A stretch of DNA of 64,000 nt from Congeria kusceri (lineage: Eukaryota > Mollusca > Bivalvia > Myida > Dreissenidae): contig CM051024.1 in the NCBI GenBank assembly GCA_027627225.1, positions 47,279,047-47,343,046 on the forward strand, read 5' to 3'. The notes under the pieces are model-generated. The model was not told the origin of the DNA and made no database searches. It saw nothing but the letters and a program-made list of their open reading frames with translations. This document shows, one piece after another, positions 27,401-42,400 of this stretch (position 1 is its first letter; the number at the start of each line of letters is the position of its first letter). The position numbers were made by a program, and so were the translations under genes.

Positions 27401-30400
27401 TGATGGAGTTCTTCAAAAATCAGCATGCAATAATTTAAAACTTTCAATTGGCTACAACTTTTTCTTCATAAAACAAAGCCTCAAATGAGTAGATATTCAA
27501 TCTTGTTAAATTTGGCAAATGAAAAGTTTAAGCCAGGGTGAGCCCTGCAATATTACTGCTAAATTAATGAGGTAAATTTTCACATTTTCTGTGTGAAATA
27601 TTTCCAAATAACATTGTGTTTTTTTTTATTGAACAACATTGCTACTACAGTTGAACACCGCTATTTTGAAGTCGGTGGGACCGAAAAAATAGTTCGAAAT
27701 AGGAAAGTTCGAAATAGCGATGTTCCCTATTGTACATGTACTAATAAATTTTTACAATTGTGCATGCGGTTAAATTACACCATGTGTATATATGATGTGT
27801 ATGAAAGTTCGTAATCATTGTAAAGATTGTAACATTTAATAAACTCTGATAGCATTTATTTTTTTCAAATATTCAACAAATAATATTTAAAAAATCTAAG
27901 ACAATTGTGATATAAGACAGAGCACTTTAAGGATGAGCTCTTCGAAATGCACAATACTGTGCACAATGTAATGTATTGTTTGTTACTCACAATAATAACT
28001 TTACTGTATATTCGATTAATGTTGATCATTTACCCACGCGTCAATCATTACATGAACTTGGTGTTAAAACCCGTAAACAATGGAAGGTGCGAAAACATTA
28101 CTGAGCAACGATGCCAAGTCATCACACCTTTGACAGACAGCTTCGGCTTGAGTGCGACTTCGAAATAAACACTGATGATTACGTGTGAAAAACTTAGTTG
28201 GGACCGAAATTTTAGTTCGAAATAGAATTTGAAATAGACAAATTCGAATTAATGATTGATATTTTAGTTAGATAAAGAAGGCACAAAATCGGAACCAAAA
28301 AAATATTTCAAAATAGCGATTAATTTGAATTAACGGTGTTCGAAATAGCAGTGTTCAACTGTACCTTTTTTAATTTTTTTTCTCAGTGCCAACCAAGTTA
28401 TTTTTTATCATTCAACTCACCAGCATTATGTCCCACACATCCCTGAGATGCTCCACGTCAGCATGGAATGCCATCGACAACACCATGGTCGCCATGGAGT
28501 CCTCCACTTGTTGCCATGGTAACCAAGTATCCCTTTGCTTCGCCCAAGGACCCAGTCTCTCCAGCAACATTGGAAACACCTTAACAGGTAGAGAAAATAA
28601 TGTGCAATTTCTTTACAAACCAAAACAATGAAATTAGCCATAGAACTTTCCAGTGTCACAAACATTTACAACTCCTCTCCAGCTATTGGTAACATACAAA
28701 ACCACATCACAAGCTTTACCAAGTGCTATTTTGTGCAAAATAGGTTCACTGTTAGACACATGACATCCAAGTGAAATCACTGGATAAAACACTAGATTAC
28801 CAGAATTTGGCATATTCTTGACATCTGTGGAAACATCTTTTATCTTGGACAAATTGCTTTATTTGTGAACTGAATGATTGTCCATGACAACTCTGTTAGA
28901 TCTCCAAACAAGGCTTGTCATATAATGTGACATATGCCCCCAAAGCATATTCTTGTCAGAGGAGTGGAACAGCATGTCAGAACAAGGAAAACTTTCCGAT
29001 GTGAAGTAATAAAATCATTCAATGTGCAGTGTACCTTTCATGTAAAAGCACCACATCACCTTAACTGAGAAAAATTATCACACCTGAACATACTAATAGC
29101 AATCAATATACCTGTATTATACTTCACAAAAAAACTTAATCTTAAAAATAAATTTGAGGCGTGTGGTGAGAAAACCGGGCTTAATGCATGTGTCGTAAAG
29201 TGTCGTCCCGGATTAGTCTGTGCAGTCCGCACAGGCTAATCCAGGACGGCACTTTCTGCTTTTACAGTATTTTCTGTTTCAAGGAAGTCTCTTCTAAACA
29301 TAAATCCACTGTAGGCAGAAAGTGCCGTCCTGGATTAGCCTGTGCAGACTGCACAGGCTAATCCTGGACGATACTTTACACTATTACATTAGGCCCGGTT
29401 TTCCCATGACACGCCTCATTTGATTTCAAAAGCTATTCAACATTCCTTTGTTGACCAGCCCAGACGGGCAGCAGGGGGAGCCAAAAGGAGCATTGTACAG
29501 CACCGTGCTATATCGCTGAGGAACTGTCCCTATTATTATTACTCATACTTTTGAGTACTGATCAGCGTACTTGTGGAACTTACCGTCTGAGTGCAGCTGT
29601 GGAACTTACCGTCTGAGTGCAGCTGTGGAACTTACCGTCTGAGTGCAGCTGTGGAACTTACCGTCTGAGTGCAGCTGTGGAACTTACCATCTGAGTGCAG
29701 CTGTGGAACTTACCGTCTGAGTGCAGCTGTGGAACTTACCGTCTGAGTGCAGCTGTGGAACTTACCGTCTGAGTGCAGCTGTGGAACTGCCCTTTCACTC
29801 CTTTCATCATCTCGAACATCAGTCGCCCAACACCCTCCGCTTTCTGTAACAATCAAATACTGGAGACATAAAAAATTAAACAGCAATGCAGTGGTGTAAT
29901 ATATATGCAGTGTTCTGGCGAGGTATCACGAAAGGTGAGACATTTGTGCTACAGCTAATGAAAAATTGGGGACATTTCCAATTTTTTGGAGACACAAACA
30001 ATATACACCTACAATTTCCTACACATGATAAAATCAATAACAATATTTATTTACCTTGACTAGTTGTGTCTGGTATAAGTGTCAGTGGTTAGTATGAGTT
30101 TACCAACAGCAGTTAACATTTGAAACACAGTTAATGTTGTTTTGTTTTTTTAAATTATAAACACAAATAACTGATATAACTAATAAACTTAAAATTAGTG
30201 ACTTTCATTGGGAAACGTTATTCTTTTTGTGCTTAATAAAAAGTGAACGCGTCATAACATTTCCTTCAACATCATAGGCAAGCCAACTGTGCTTTTTAAA
30301 CCAAGAATTTTGGAAGTTTCGTTCAGGTTTTTACGTCAAATTTGTGACACTGTCACTTTGAGTTTCTGTCAAAGAAACTTCTAGACCATCACCGGCTTTA

Positions 30401-33400
30401 TTGATAGGGTTGCAGGCAGCTTGCGAAGCAACAGTCAGACTCGTATGATTACCCGCAAACTCTTATGTTTTAAGGTTTTGCGAGGAGAAATTACTCAATA
30501 TAATGATCGAGCCTTTTTTCTTAGGCGACGCAGCAGATGACTACATCTTGGAAAACAAAGCGAATACTCATCAATATGGAGATAAAGCTCGAACGCATAA
30601 TATTATCAATTTGGCTAAGACTGTAGCGCCATATTTAATTAAACCAATTTGAAAGCAGATCTCAATCGGATGTTTGATTCGTACTCGGTACACTTCGAGA
30701 GATTTGATATTCGTCCCCAAATTGTTTCGCATTTTTGACAATTCATCCCATGAAATTTTGTATGCGACAAAAATCGCGACCAGACCAATTTTTTGGCGAC
30801 ATTTGTGAAAAATAAGCGATAAAATCGCAATTTCGAGGCCTTGCCAGAACACTGATATGGTGTCCACCTTGTGACTGGGAGGTCGTCAATTCAATCCCTA
30901 CTCGGGCAGCATTTTAATGACCTTTCTCAAAAGACACCAGGTACTGGTTCTACCCAGGAAACAGACTCAAAATTGTCTCAGTAAACCTCTGGGTTTCTAC
31001 GCAGTTCAGCCTAAACAAATAGGTGTAAACTGAAATAACAGGCAAGTAGCAGTTTTGACAGAGGATATCAAGGGTGTGATTTCCAACACAGTTTAGTGGA
31101 GGAAGCTGCTCTACCCTCTTAAAAGGTTCCCAAAACACTCATAATTCCACCAACAGATTCTGCAAATTTAAGAACAACTAGCATTTGTAAAAAACAGTTT
31201 GCACTGAAAAGGAAGAACAAGCTGACGGAAGGAAGGATCGCATCCCTGTCATGAACATTTGTTTTCCATGTTGGAATCCTCTCTATTAAGACCTTTAAAG
31301 GGGTGTATCGACTGCATTTCCGTAAGTATAGACAAGTACTAAAACAAGGAATATTCCCATTTTTCATGAATATGTTTTTTTCTAGCAGCAATATTATGTT
31401 GACGGAATCATTAAGGAAAAAATATATACAATACCAAACATTTGTTTTTTTGATTGTGTTTGAAATGAGGCTCTGTATGAGATTATTCATTTTAATATTT
31501 TTGAAATCGCCGTTTTTGATTGGCTAATGAGATTGTTGTGGGCGGGATTACACTGTCCAGTTACTTGTCAATCACACTGTTGGAAGTGAGACCTTATCAA
31601 TCAATAGAGCGTTCGTTTATGACCATTCGATTACAGACCTGTGTAATTAGATAAAGGGATTAAGGGTGGTCGCTTGAAAATTAAGCATGTCGGCATTATT
31701 TAAGCATGTGGTCACATGACTAACTGCTTTGAAGACATGTCGGACCCAACAAGCGAAACAGGCCTGCGGGAAACCCTGTACAGTCCAAAACAGTTATGAA
31801 TAGTGCGCATGCGCATAGAGGTACTTTATGTACATTTCATTCATATCGATTTACTACTACTACTAGTTTTTCCACACCACTTTTTATTATTATACAATAA
31901 ATATTTTACTATTTGTTTATAAAAACAAAACGTATGTGTTAAGCAATAATTTAATAAATACTTCTTAGAATATAATTTTGTTTTTAAAAATATTATACCA
32001 TATGAGCCGTGAATACGCCCCTTTAACATAGTTACTGGCCTACTGTGGCCATATCCACAAAGCTTCTAAAGAAAATCTTTACTTCAGTCATATTTAATGG
32101 AAAATAAAAATTTAAAGAAAATTTTCGGTGTGACAATTTATATTTAATATTTGAAATATGGAAAAATAAGAAGCATAATTATGCTGATCCTTTACCAGAT
32201 TAATCCATTTAAGATAAAATAAACTTTATATTAGCCAGCCACAGACTTATGAAATTTGCACTTAATAGATGTGTGGATATGGGACCTTTTGCTTGATTTT
32301 TGGAATGCTGCCACCCATTGGGCATTCTCAGATTCTAGTGATGATAATAGGACAATAGTTGTGTATGCATACTTACATCAGGCTCTGTTTTCAAAGATTT
32401 GAACATAAAATCAAACAGCTCCCCCTGGTTTTTGCACTGAAAAAATGAAAAATACATGTATGTATGTATAGTGCAGCCGAACTTAGTTATCTTGAGGTCG
32501 CCCGGGAGCTCACCAATGACTTCGAGATCTCCAAAGTTCAACATGTCCGAATACAGACCTTTTAGAAGTATCTATTCTTAATGTTCAATAAATCCCAATA
32601 CAGCATGGGGGTTCTGAATACATATATTTAACTGTCAACCAGTATATTCAATCGAAGTTAACACATATGAAGCTTGTCATGGGAAAACCGGACTTAATGC
32701 ATGTGCTTAAAGTGTCGTTCGCACAGGCTTATCCAGGACGAAACTTTCCGCCTACACATTAGGGGGGGGACATATAGATTTATGTTTAGAACACACTTTC
32801 TTCAAACGGAAAATACCATAATAGCAGAAAGTGTTGTATCGGATCAGCCTGTGCGGACTGCACAGTCTGATCCGGGACGACACTTTACGCACACGCATTA
32901 AGTCCGGTTTTCCCATGACACGCCTCATATTCATTTAAATATGAGAAAAGAAGTGGTGAGATGTTTGTAATGTGTGACAAACTTGGTCGTATGTATTGTC
33001 ACAGACGTCAACACTTTGAGATAAACAGATAACATTAAGTGTGAAAATATGTGTTGGGACCGAAAACCACTTGACATAACCGAAAATTTGAGTCCAAACT
33101 TCGAGATAGCCGTATTCATTTTCTATTAACTATGAAGGAAAAAAGTCAGGAATTATCTATTACTTACACATATCCATTATCCATTTGAATTAAGCAAGTT
33201 TAAGATAATGAAGTTCAGCTGAATATGTGAACATCGTACCAATTTAGCACAAAGCTGGTCTGAATGAATTTTGATCATTGTAAAAAATTAATAAGTTTTT
33301 AAACATTTAGACATGTCTAATACTAATCCCAATGTCTTCTTATTAGAGCATGACAACAGGGTCTTAAAAAGAAAGCATTATAAACTGAAACATATCAGCG

Positions 33401-36400
33401 ATTTTTTTTAACTTTGTGTTTTTTATGGTGTTTATCCAAAAACATACAAGTTTCACTTTCACATTTCTAATGTATTTCGAGGAATGAGCGTGAAACTATT
33501 GCATCTGATATCGAAATGTTAAGCAGATACAACAGTTTCACGCTCAACCCTCGATTTAGGTTTTTGTCACTTCAGATTTGGGAATTTTTTCATTCTATTT
33601 GGGAAAAATGAACAAGTTTTGGGATTTGGAATGTGTGCTTTTACCAAACCCTGTCAGACCCACCTTGCGCATCAGGAAGGCAAAGCTTTCTGCGGCAAAG
33701 TTGCGGATATATTCCTTGTACTGTTTACTGAGCAGAGACGAGAAGTAGCTGAAAATAATGATAACAATTAGCATCACAGGGCTCTGAAAAGGGCGTGTCC
33801 AGGGAAAATCGGGCTTATCCAGGACGACACTTTCCGCCAACTTGATTTATGTTTAGAAGAGACTTCCTTGAAACAGAAAATACCATAAAGTCGAAAAGTG
33901 CGGTCCTGGATTAGCCGGTGGATTGCGGACTGCACAGGCTAATCCAGGACAACACTTCAGGGCATATGCATTAAGTCCGGTTTTCCCATGACGCGCATCA
34001 GTAATTTTGATTATGGTACACACTTTTATGTTGCTACAACACTGTTGTTTTTTCTGTGTTTAAGAACTTTTGATTCTACATCTAGTAAATATTTGATACA
34101 AAATATTTGTGTTCAGTTTTTGAAGATAATTTTTTGCAATATAAGCACTTGAATTCAACATTGAAGTTACAACACGAAATAGTATCTATTATGATTACCT
34201 GACATGCAATTTTCATTTCAAATGTACAATATAATGAATATTATTTATGCACATTTTAGTGCAATATTAAAACAGTTAGCTTAAGCTGATCCTGTTAAAT
34301 CACACTTAAGCATTTTTTTAATAAATCGGGGCCAATTCTTACCCAAATACGACTGTAACATCTTTCAAGAGGTATCGCCACAGAAACTTGAACAGGTAAG
34401 ACAAGCAGGAGAACGTGCTCTCCAAGATGGCCACCTCCTTCGTGTAAGTCCCGAGCAACTGGACGAGGATGTCGAAGAAGTCGTGAAAATGGCGGTAGAA
34501 GTCTGACTGCAGGTCACGAGCGAGCTGAACCAGAAGACTGAAAATTAACAAAATAATCATGAGTCACAAATATTAAAAATTTATAACAAGAAATATTTGT
34601 TATAAAATTGTATCAGGTCATTAGGTAAATGAGCCAATGGCTAATATTTGAAAATTTTGACTCAAGAAAAATCTGTTTGGCGAAAGTTTTCTTACGAAAT
34701 GGCTTGATGGTCATGAGAAGTCTGGGCCGGCAGTCATCATGTGACATTATCTAACCAATGGGAATACTAAGAAACTACAAAGAGGTAAGAATAATGCAAA
34801 TATTGGACTTACTCCAGAAGAGATATCACAGCCATACTCTTTGGTACAAGTAGGTGTTTCTTGAGAGCAGCCACAATATCTTCCTAGTGACAAAACGACA
34901 AAATTGAGGCGTGTCCTGGGAAACCCGGGCTTAATACATATGCATAAAGTGTTGTCCCCATAAGCCTGTGAAGACGGCACAGGCTAACCAGAGGACGACA
35001 ATTTCTGCCTACAGTGGATTTATGGTTAGAAGAGACCTCCTTGAAACAGAAAATACCATAAAAGCAGATTGTCATCCTGGATTAGCCTGTGCGGACTGCA
35101 CACGCTAATCCGAACAAAACTTTACACACAAGCATTCAGCCTGGTTTTCCCATGACACGCCTCAATTATAAAATCAATACCAAGCAGTTGTAAGCATGTT
35201 CAATACACTGTATACATAATTCACACATTGGAATTTTTTCGGGCAAAACACTTAATTCAAGAGCTCGTTTTTTTTTTGCCGAAGAAAAGGCAACAGTCTC
35301 CTTAAACAAAATGTGGACGAGTTCTAATTAAAATGTCCAAGATCAAAATTCAAATTTCAGAAATGCATATAAACATGTATATCAATATTTACAGCATTCC
35401 ACATAATGAAAATTAAATATGGCATAATTTCATTGAAAAAGGACAACAGCGCAAACTATACCTCATGATACACAAGCTGGTTGAATGTTTTCACCTGCTG
35501 GGAGATTTCCTTCCGAAATGACTCTGTAATTGTAAATAAAAACAATCATTATGTACAAGAGTGCACACATAAAGCATATCTAGATGAAAGGAAAGCGTTA
35601 TAAATATATGTCCACAGAGGCCATATACAACAAATACAAGTAAAATAAAATATTAAATTCTGGTATACAAAGATATAAGTTGAAACAGAAGTAAGGTTTG
35701 GCCAGTTATAATGAAACACATCATGACACTGTTTCATATACATGTACATGAAATTGTTTTAAGATTCATGCAGACTTCAATCAGGTCATACCAAAATGGT
35801 CTGTACAGTTGAGCTCCGACTGTTTTTGCAGTGCCTGTCCAAAGTAAGTCCCAACCTCCTGTAGCAGAGTAAAAATAAGAAAGGTATATTCATGTTTAAG
35901 AATAAAGATATATGACGTCACGCATAGGCATGATGTCAGCAATTCTTTGATCATGTGACTACAAATATCAGTCATTCCAGCATTTTAAAGTCAATTTTGA
36001 GTAAATATAGGCTTATTTCCTAGGATGTTGAGTAATACTGTATGAATTTTCCTAAGAATTGCTACATTTTTTCCTTGATTTTACTAGCATTTTTTGTATC
36101 AAACAGTCAGATAACAAACAATTATCCACTTGATAACATGATACATTTCATTTCAGAACAATAATTTAAACACATACATAAGAAAGACTTCCAAATTATT
36201 CCGGTTATCCCAGACATACAATAAAATAGACATTGATTTAATTTATTAACTACTGAAAATAATAATGCTTGTTATTTAAACCATTAGGTTTGTGTAAATA
36301 CTAAAAATACCAAAAATAACAATATTTGCAATATTTGTATGCCTATACTTAAGGAAAGATCTAGAGAGAAATAGCTGGGTGCTGCACCCTGCTGCCCCTG

Positions 36401-39400
36401 TGGGCTGGTCAACACAGAAATGTTTAATATCTTTTGAAATTCAATATATTTTTGAAAATATTCAATGACAAATGAATAGACTACTCAACAAGAGCTGTAA
36501 GGGGACAGCGCGCTCGACTATTCTAAGTATTTCAGTTGGTACATATTTTGGATAGTGGAAGGGGCATAATTTGTTAAAATACAAAACTTTTAAGTGAAGC
36601 CTTGTATAGTTTATACATTGTTGGTACAAAAACTTTTTCCACAAAATCTATGTTAAAAGTGTGCATAACTCTGTCAAAATACGAAACAGACATGGGCAAT
36701 GTTGCCCCTGATACTAGAGTTGATGATAAAAGGTTAGTTCTGAGTTTCAGGTGAATAACTTATGTAGTTTTGAAGTTACAAAACTTTTGAATATAAACCT
36801 TAACCAGAAAATCTATGTGAAAAGGGGACGTAACTCTGTCAAAATACAAAACAGAGTTATGGGTAATATTGCCCCTGATACTAGAGTTGGTGACAAAGGT
36901 TAGTTCCAAGTTTCAGGTGAATAACTGTAGTTTTGAAGTTAGCAAACTCTTGAAAAATATTAACTTTAACCAGAAAATCTAAGTAAAAAGGGGGCATAAC
37001 TCTTTCAAAATACAAAATAGAGTTATGGGTAATGTTGCTTCTGATACTAGAGTTGATGACAAAGGTTAGTTACAAGTTTTAAGTGAAAAGATTATGTAGT
37101 ATTGAAGTTACAAAACTTTTGAATATAAACTTTAACCCGAAAATCTAAGTGATAAAGGGGCATAACTATGTCAAAATACAAAACAGAGTTATGGGTAATG
37201 TTGCCCCTGATACTAGAGTTGATGACAAAGGTTAGATCAAAGTTTCAGGCGAATAACTTACATAGTTTTGAAGTTACCAAACTTTTGAATATAAACTTTA
37301 ACCCGAAAATCTAAGTGAAAAAGGGGCATAACTCTGTCAAAATACAAAACATAGTTATGGGTAATGTTGCCCCTGATACTGGAGTTGATGACAAAGGTTA
37401 GATCCAAGTTTCAGATGAATAACTTACGTAGTTTTGAAGTTACCAAACTTTTTAATATTAACTTTAAACAGAAAATCTAAGTGAAAATGGGGGCCTAACT
37501 CTGTCAAAATACAAAATAGAGTTATGGGTAATGTTGCTCCTGATACTAAAGTTGATGACAAAGGTTAGTTCCAAGTTTTAAGTGAAAAGCTTATGTAGTA
37601 TTGAAGTAAAAAAACTTTTTAATATAAACTTTAACCAGAAAATCTATGTGAAAAAGGGGCATAACTCGGTCAAAATACAAAACAGAGTTATGGGAAATGT
37701 TGCCCCTGATACTGCAGTTGATTACAAAGGTTAATTCCAAGTTTCAAGAGAATAACTTGTGTAGTTTTGAAGTTTCAAAACTTTTGAATATAAACTTTAA
37801 CCAGAAAATCTAAGTGAAAAAGGGGAATAACTCTGTCAAAATACAAAACAGAGTTATGGGAAATGTTGCCCCTGATACTGGAGTTGATGATAAAGATATA
37901 TTCCAAGTTTCAAGTGAATAACTTATGCAATTTTGAAGTTACAAGACTTTTGAATAAAAAATTTAACCAATTCAGACGCGGACTCGTTCGCGAATACTTC
38001 GAATAGTTGAGCTAAAAACCTTTAATCAGGAGCAATAGACTAATGATAACCCTGGATTAAGCAAATTATTAGAAAATGTCATAAAACTACTTCCGTTTTC
38101 CATCCTTCTCCTTTTCAGCAGCACCCTGTACCTTTTTTTGATCCTAGATCTTTCTCTACTATACTACTCCTTTGGTTGGTACTTTTGATTTACCAGGGTT
38201 TTTTTTGTCAGAGGCATGGAGTGGGGCCCAGGCCCTAGGTTATGGGGAAAATTATCGCAACACAGTGTTTTTTTCACCCTTGGGAGAAAGATGGCAGGGC
38301 CCTTCAGATGGGGAATTTTATGGCAAAAGGTTGATATTTTTAGAAAAGCATACTTAAATGCGAATATTCTCCTTTGGTATAAAACATTAATGAATTGTTT
38401 TGCTACAAAAGATAACTTAGATTAACTCGCGTTGATGAAATTCTTTACGAAAACTCCTCTATCTGAGCCAGTTTTTGTCTGATGTTGGTCTTTTTTTTCA
38501 AAATAAAGCTTACATTCTGAGAGGAAGTTAAACGTAAAAATAGGAGGGAAATACATACTATTTAAGCAGGGAAATGGGGCTAAATTTCGGCCCCAAATTG
38601 GCCCTAAAAAAACACTGCAACAAATTTGGTAAGTAGGAACAAAAAACCCAGGTGTTAAGTCAAGTTTGGGGGAAAAGTGCATGATTTTAAAGAACTGTGG
38701 CTTGGGAATGACACCTTATTTCAGCCCCTGTGCTATTAAGTAGGGATGGGACGGAATATTTGAATATTCGGATATTCGAATATCGGATAATATTTGAATA
38801 AAAAAAAACAAATATGAATATTCGATTTTCACATTTATTTAAAGAACAAAATTTCATTTTTTTTTAAATGATATTTTTTTCCAGTTTGATTGCTAATTTA
38901 ATATGAATTCCAGGCGTATTGCCTGCCTAGCAGGTGGGCGGGGGCAGTGTAACGTTTTTACAACACATGCCAAACATGTCCATTTAACGACAATTAATAA
39001 TTGGCAGGGGGGCCATGTCTTTACAAGGGCCGAGAATTAACGGTTACTAGGTGGCACGAATATGACGCATTGTATCCACAAATAACAAAACTGGGCCATG
39101 TTGTGATAACGGTTTCACAGTTTGCACAAGGCGTACATTGTTGTTTATTGTTCTCAAGTGATATCTATACGGTTAACTTGTTTACAGTAAATTACAATTA
39201 CTCTCTAAGTAAACAAATCAAAATGAATCCATTATCAGCCAATCAATTTCTTTAACAAAATTAGCATGATCTGGACAATCTTAATATACGTCACTTGTAA
39301 ATTATTCTCCATTATATCAACACCATATATTATACAAGAGTCTTGATTAATAAACAATGCCACCATCATGTGCTTGAAAGTACTTTACGCGGTCATTAGA

Positions 39401-42400
39401 CAAAATCCAGGCAACGTGTAATCTATGTAATGAGAAATTTGTATAAGGAACGATTAACAAATTAATTTACAATACATTTAACACTATCTTACATTTCTTT
39501 ATATCTGCCTAACACTCACTAAGTTATATCACTCATTTACCACTAACACTATCTTACATTTCTTTATATCTGCCTAACACTCACTAAGTTATATAACTCA
39601 TTTACCACTGAAGCAAGGTAAAACAACTACCTACACGTAGTATACATATTTCGGATAGGCAAATATTCGGACAGAGTGCCGTATATTGTAGAATTTACAA
39701 AAAGAATATTCAAACATATTTGAATACCTAAAATGAACATTCGAATATTGATTTCAGTATTCAGTCCCATCCCTACTATTAAGGTAAAAATGCCCTGAAT
39801 GTACACATATTAACAAACTTCAGTCAAACCATGTGTTTGTATCAATTGGAATACTCAAAGCACAATAATGAATAGTATTACCTCTGGCGTGTCATCATGA
39901 TGTCGGATCTGATGAATAACATCAATGTTTATGTTCTTTATTCGCTCTGAGAAGGTTTGAAACTGCAAAACATACAAAAATATGCATAAATTGAGATGCC
40001 AAACAGTGTAAATCATAAATATACCATTCAATATTCAATTCTTCATGGTGAATATATCAATGACTTGCCAACTTTGTCACTGAACAACATACATTCAACT
40101 GATAAACAAGGTATTTTTCACTGTCCATTGCCTTATTTTGCAATCTGATATTAATAAGTTTGACCTTTCGGCTAGCTACATGACTCATACATGTATCTTT
40201 ACCATGGACATTTTCAACTTCATTTGCTTTAGAGTCAAAACATTTTACTTAAATATAATGTCAACTAATTCAATACCGCTACTGATTTAACACTTTGTTT
40301 TCTTAAAATTAAGGCAGGGTTCACTCTGCCATTTGCCAAATTAACCAATGGCTACAAATTTCAATATTTGGCTAAATAAATTTCCACTTGGTTAATTTGT
40401 TCTTTTACCTCAAGCATTTATATTCATGAAACCCTACAAAATGACTCGAATGAGCAGAATTTCAGTGTCATATGGTAAATATGGCTAAAGAGTCTAGACA
40501 AATTGGGCTAGAGTGAGCCCTATAAGGTTATTATTCTATACAGCTAACCTTCACTGGTTTTATATACCAAAATTAAATGTGGTAGTGGTGTGTTTACACG
40601 TATCATCAGGACCAGCTTGTTCCTTCTTCACTTCTGAATAATTAAAGGCCATGTAACAAGGTCTTGCAGACCCACTGTCTGAAGCCCTTTCAATCTCCCA
40701 AATAAAAAGGCTGTCACTTTTAAGTCAAGACATTAATGTGACTTTATGCTAGGTTTCAGTGGACAATGTCTTTGTTTTACAGCAGTGTTTTTGTTTGTCC
40801 CAAATCGGCATGAAAAAACAAAAACAGTATAGTATCATTTTGAACATTGTTCACATAACTATCAGTCCTCACAATAATTTATAAATTATTAGAAGGACTG
40901 TCCTATTTCGGTGTACACCATGGAATTTCTTTGTTGAACTTGTCCGAAGAAAAATAACACATTTTTAGATATTACTTGATCTGTTTTAAATAATTTTTTT
41001 AACATATTTATATGGATTATGGAACAAATAATTGTATGATGATATATTTAGAGCAAAATTCCATACATGTTTGTTTGTTTTGTTTGTATGGATTTTTTGC
41101 CATTTTTAACAGTATTTCAGTCATATCACAGTGGTCAGTCAACCTACTCACACTTCCTGGGCAAGCTTAGCCGAATGTAGCGCTTTACCAGTACTAAGTA
41201 CACATACTTATGCCAGTAACTGACAACTGCCCTACTTGAATCAGAGGTAGGGGGAGAATGGCCATATAAATACCGTAAATGTCCTTATTGACGCCCATGA
41301 CCTAATAGATGCGCATAGGATATTTTTTGGTCCCGAAATATTTGTTGTTGATCTATTTTTTCGAAAATTAACGAAAAACTAAAGTTAATTCGATATAAAC
41401 GATTAAATAGACCGCCATATTTATGTATCCGGAATTGCACAATATATAAATAAACCTATGCCCCACTATACGGGTTACATGCAACCACATATGACACAAG
41501 TGAATGGGACCACAAGAATTCCTTACGATATTACGAATATTTATTATAAGAACATGTAATAACAGTTTGCGCACGCAAAGCAAGTTCACGCTTCCCACGT
41601 GGAGGTTTCAACAAGCGCTCTCAAAAGCAGTCAACCAGAATGTGCGTCTGCAGTGTCACATTTCATTACGTCGATCATGTTAATAATTTAGACTGCACCA
41701 TTGTGCATTATGTCGTGCGAGTGAGCTCGTCGTGTCGATCGACGATATTAATTTAGACAGTACCATCGTGAATCTTCTCTTGCGGACAAAGCCCTTCGGC
41801 CGTATTTAGACTACACCAATGTGTATTACGTCATTGGAAATTGCGCATACACGAAAACTTGATTTCTGGATAATGGCAGAATTAACAAAAAATGGCTTCA
41901 TTTAAACGCGCAGGGGTCCTAAAATGATATGCGCCCTGCGCGTCAAAAAGGACATTTATGGTAATTTCATGACCAGCCCTGCCACATAATGTGGCCGGGC
42001 TGGGGTTCGAACTGACGATCCCCCGATTGACAGTCCAGTGCTGTACCAACTGAGCTAGCTGGGCCATACTCCATAAATGTAAATCATACTAAATGCAATT
42101 ACAATTTTTCTGGTCTGAATCACATTCACAGGGGCATGTCATGTGACCTTTTGGGGTGACCCAGTGATGGAAATAAGGAATTCAAAATGCAAGCCTATCA
42201 GGCTTGTATTTTTGGAAGATGGGCAAGCCCGAACAAGAAAGTACAAGCCCGAATCAAATATCGGATTAGAAGTTTTTTGTTAAAGAAAAACACATGTAAT
42301 TTAATATATTTCGTCTTTTTTTTTTAATACTGCACAATCATATCTCATAGTTTTGGTCGGTTCGTCATAAACCAGCCATGAGCTGCCTGTCCGCCACATC

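Noticed and set aside
40500..40575. Candidate UTP20 exon 1 at the AGTGAAG|GTTAGC donor
   Set aside because: No in-frame ATG; the site at 43409-43450 gives a start codon and a clear family match.
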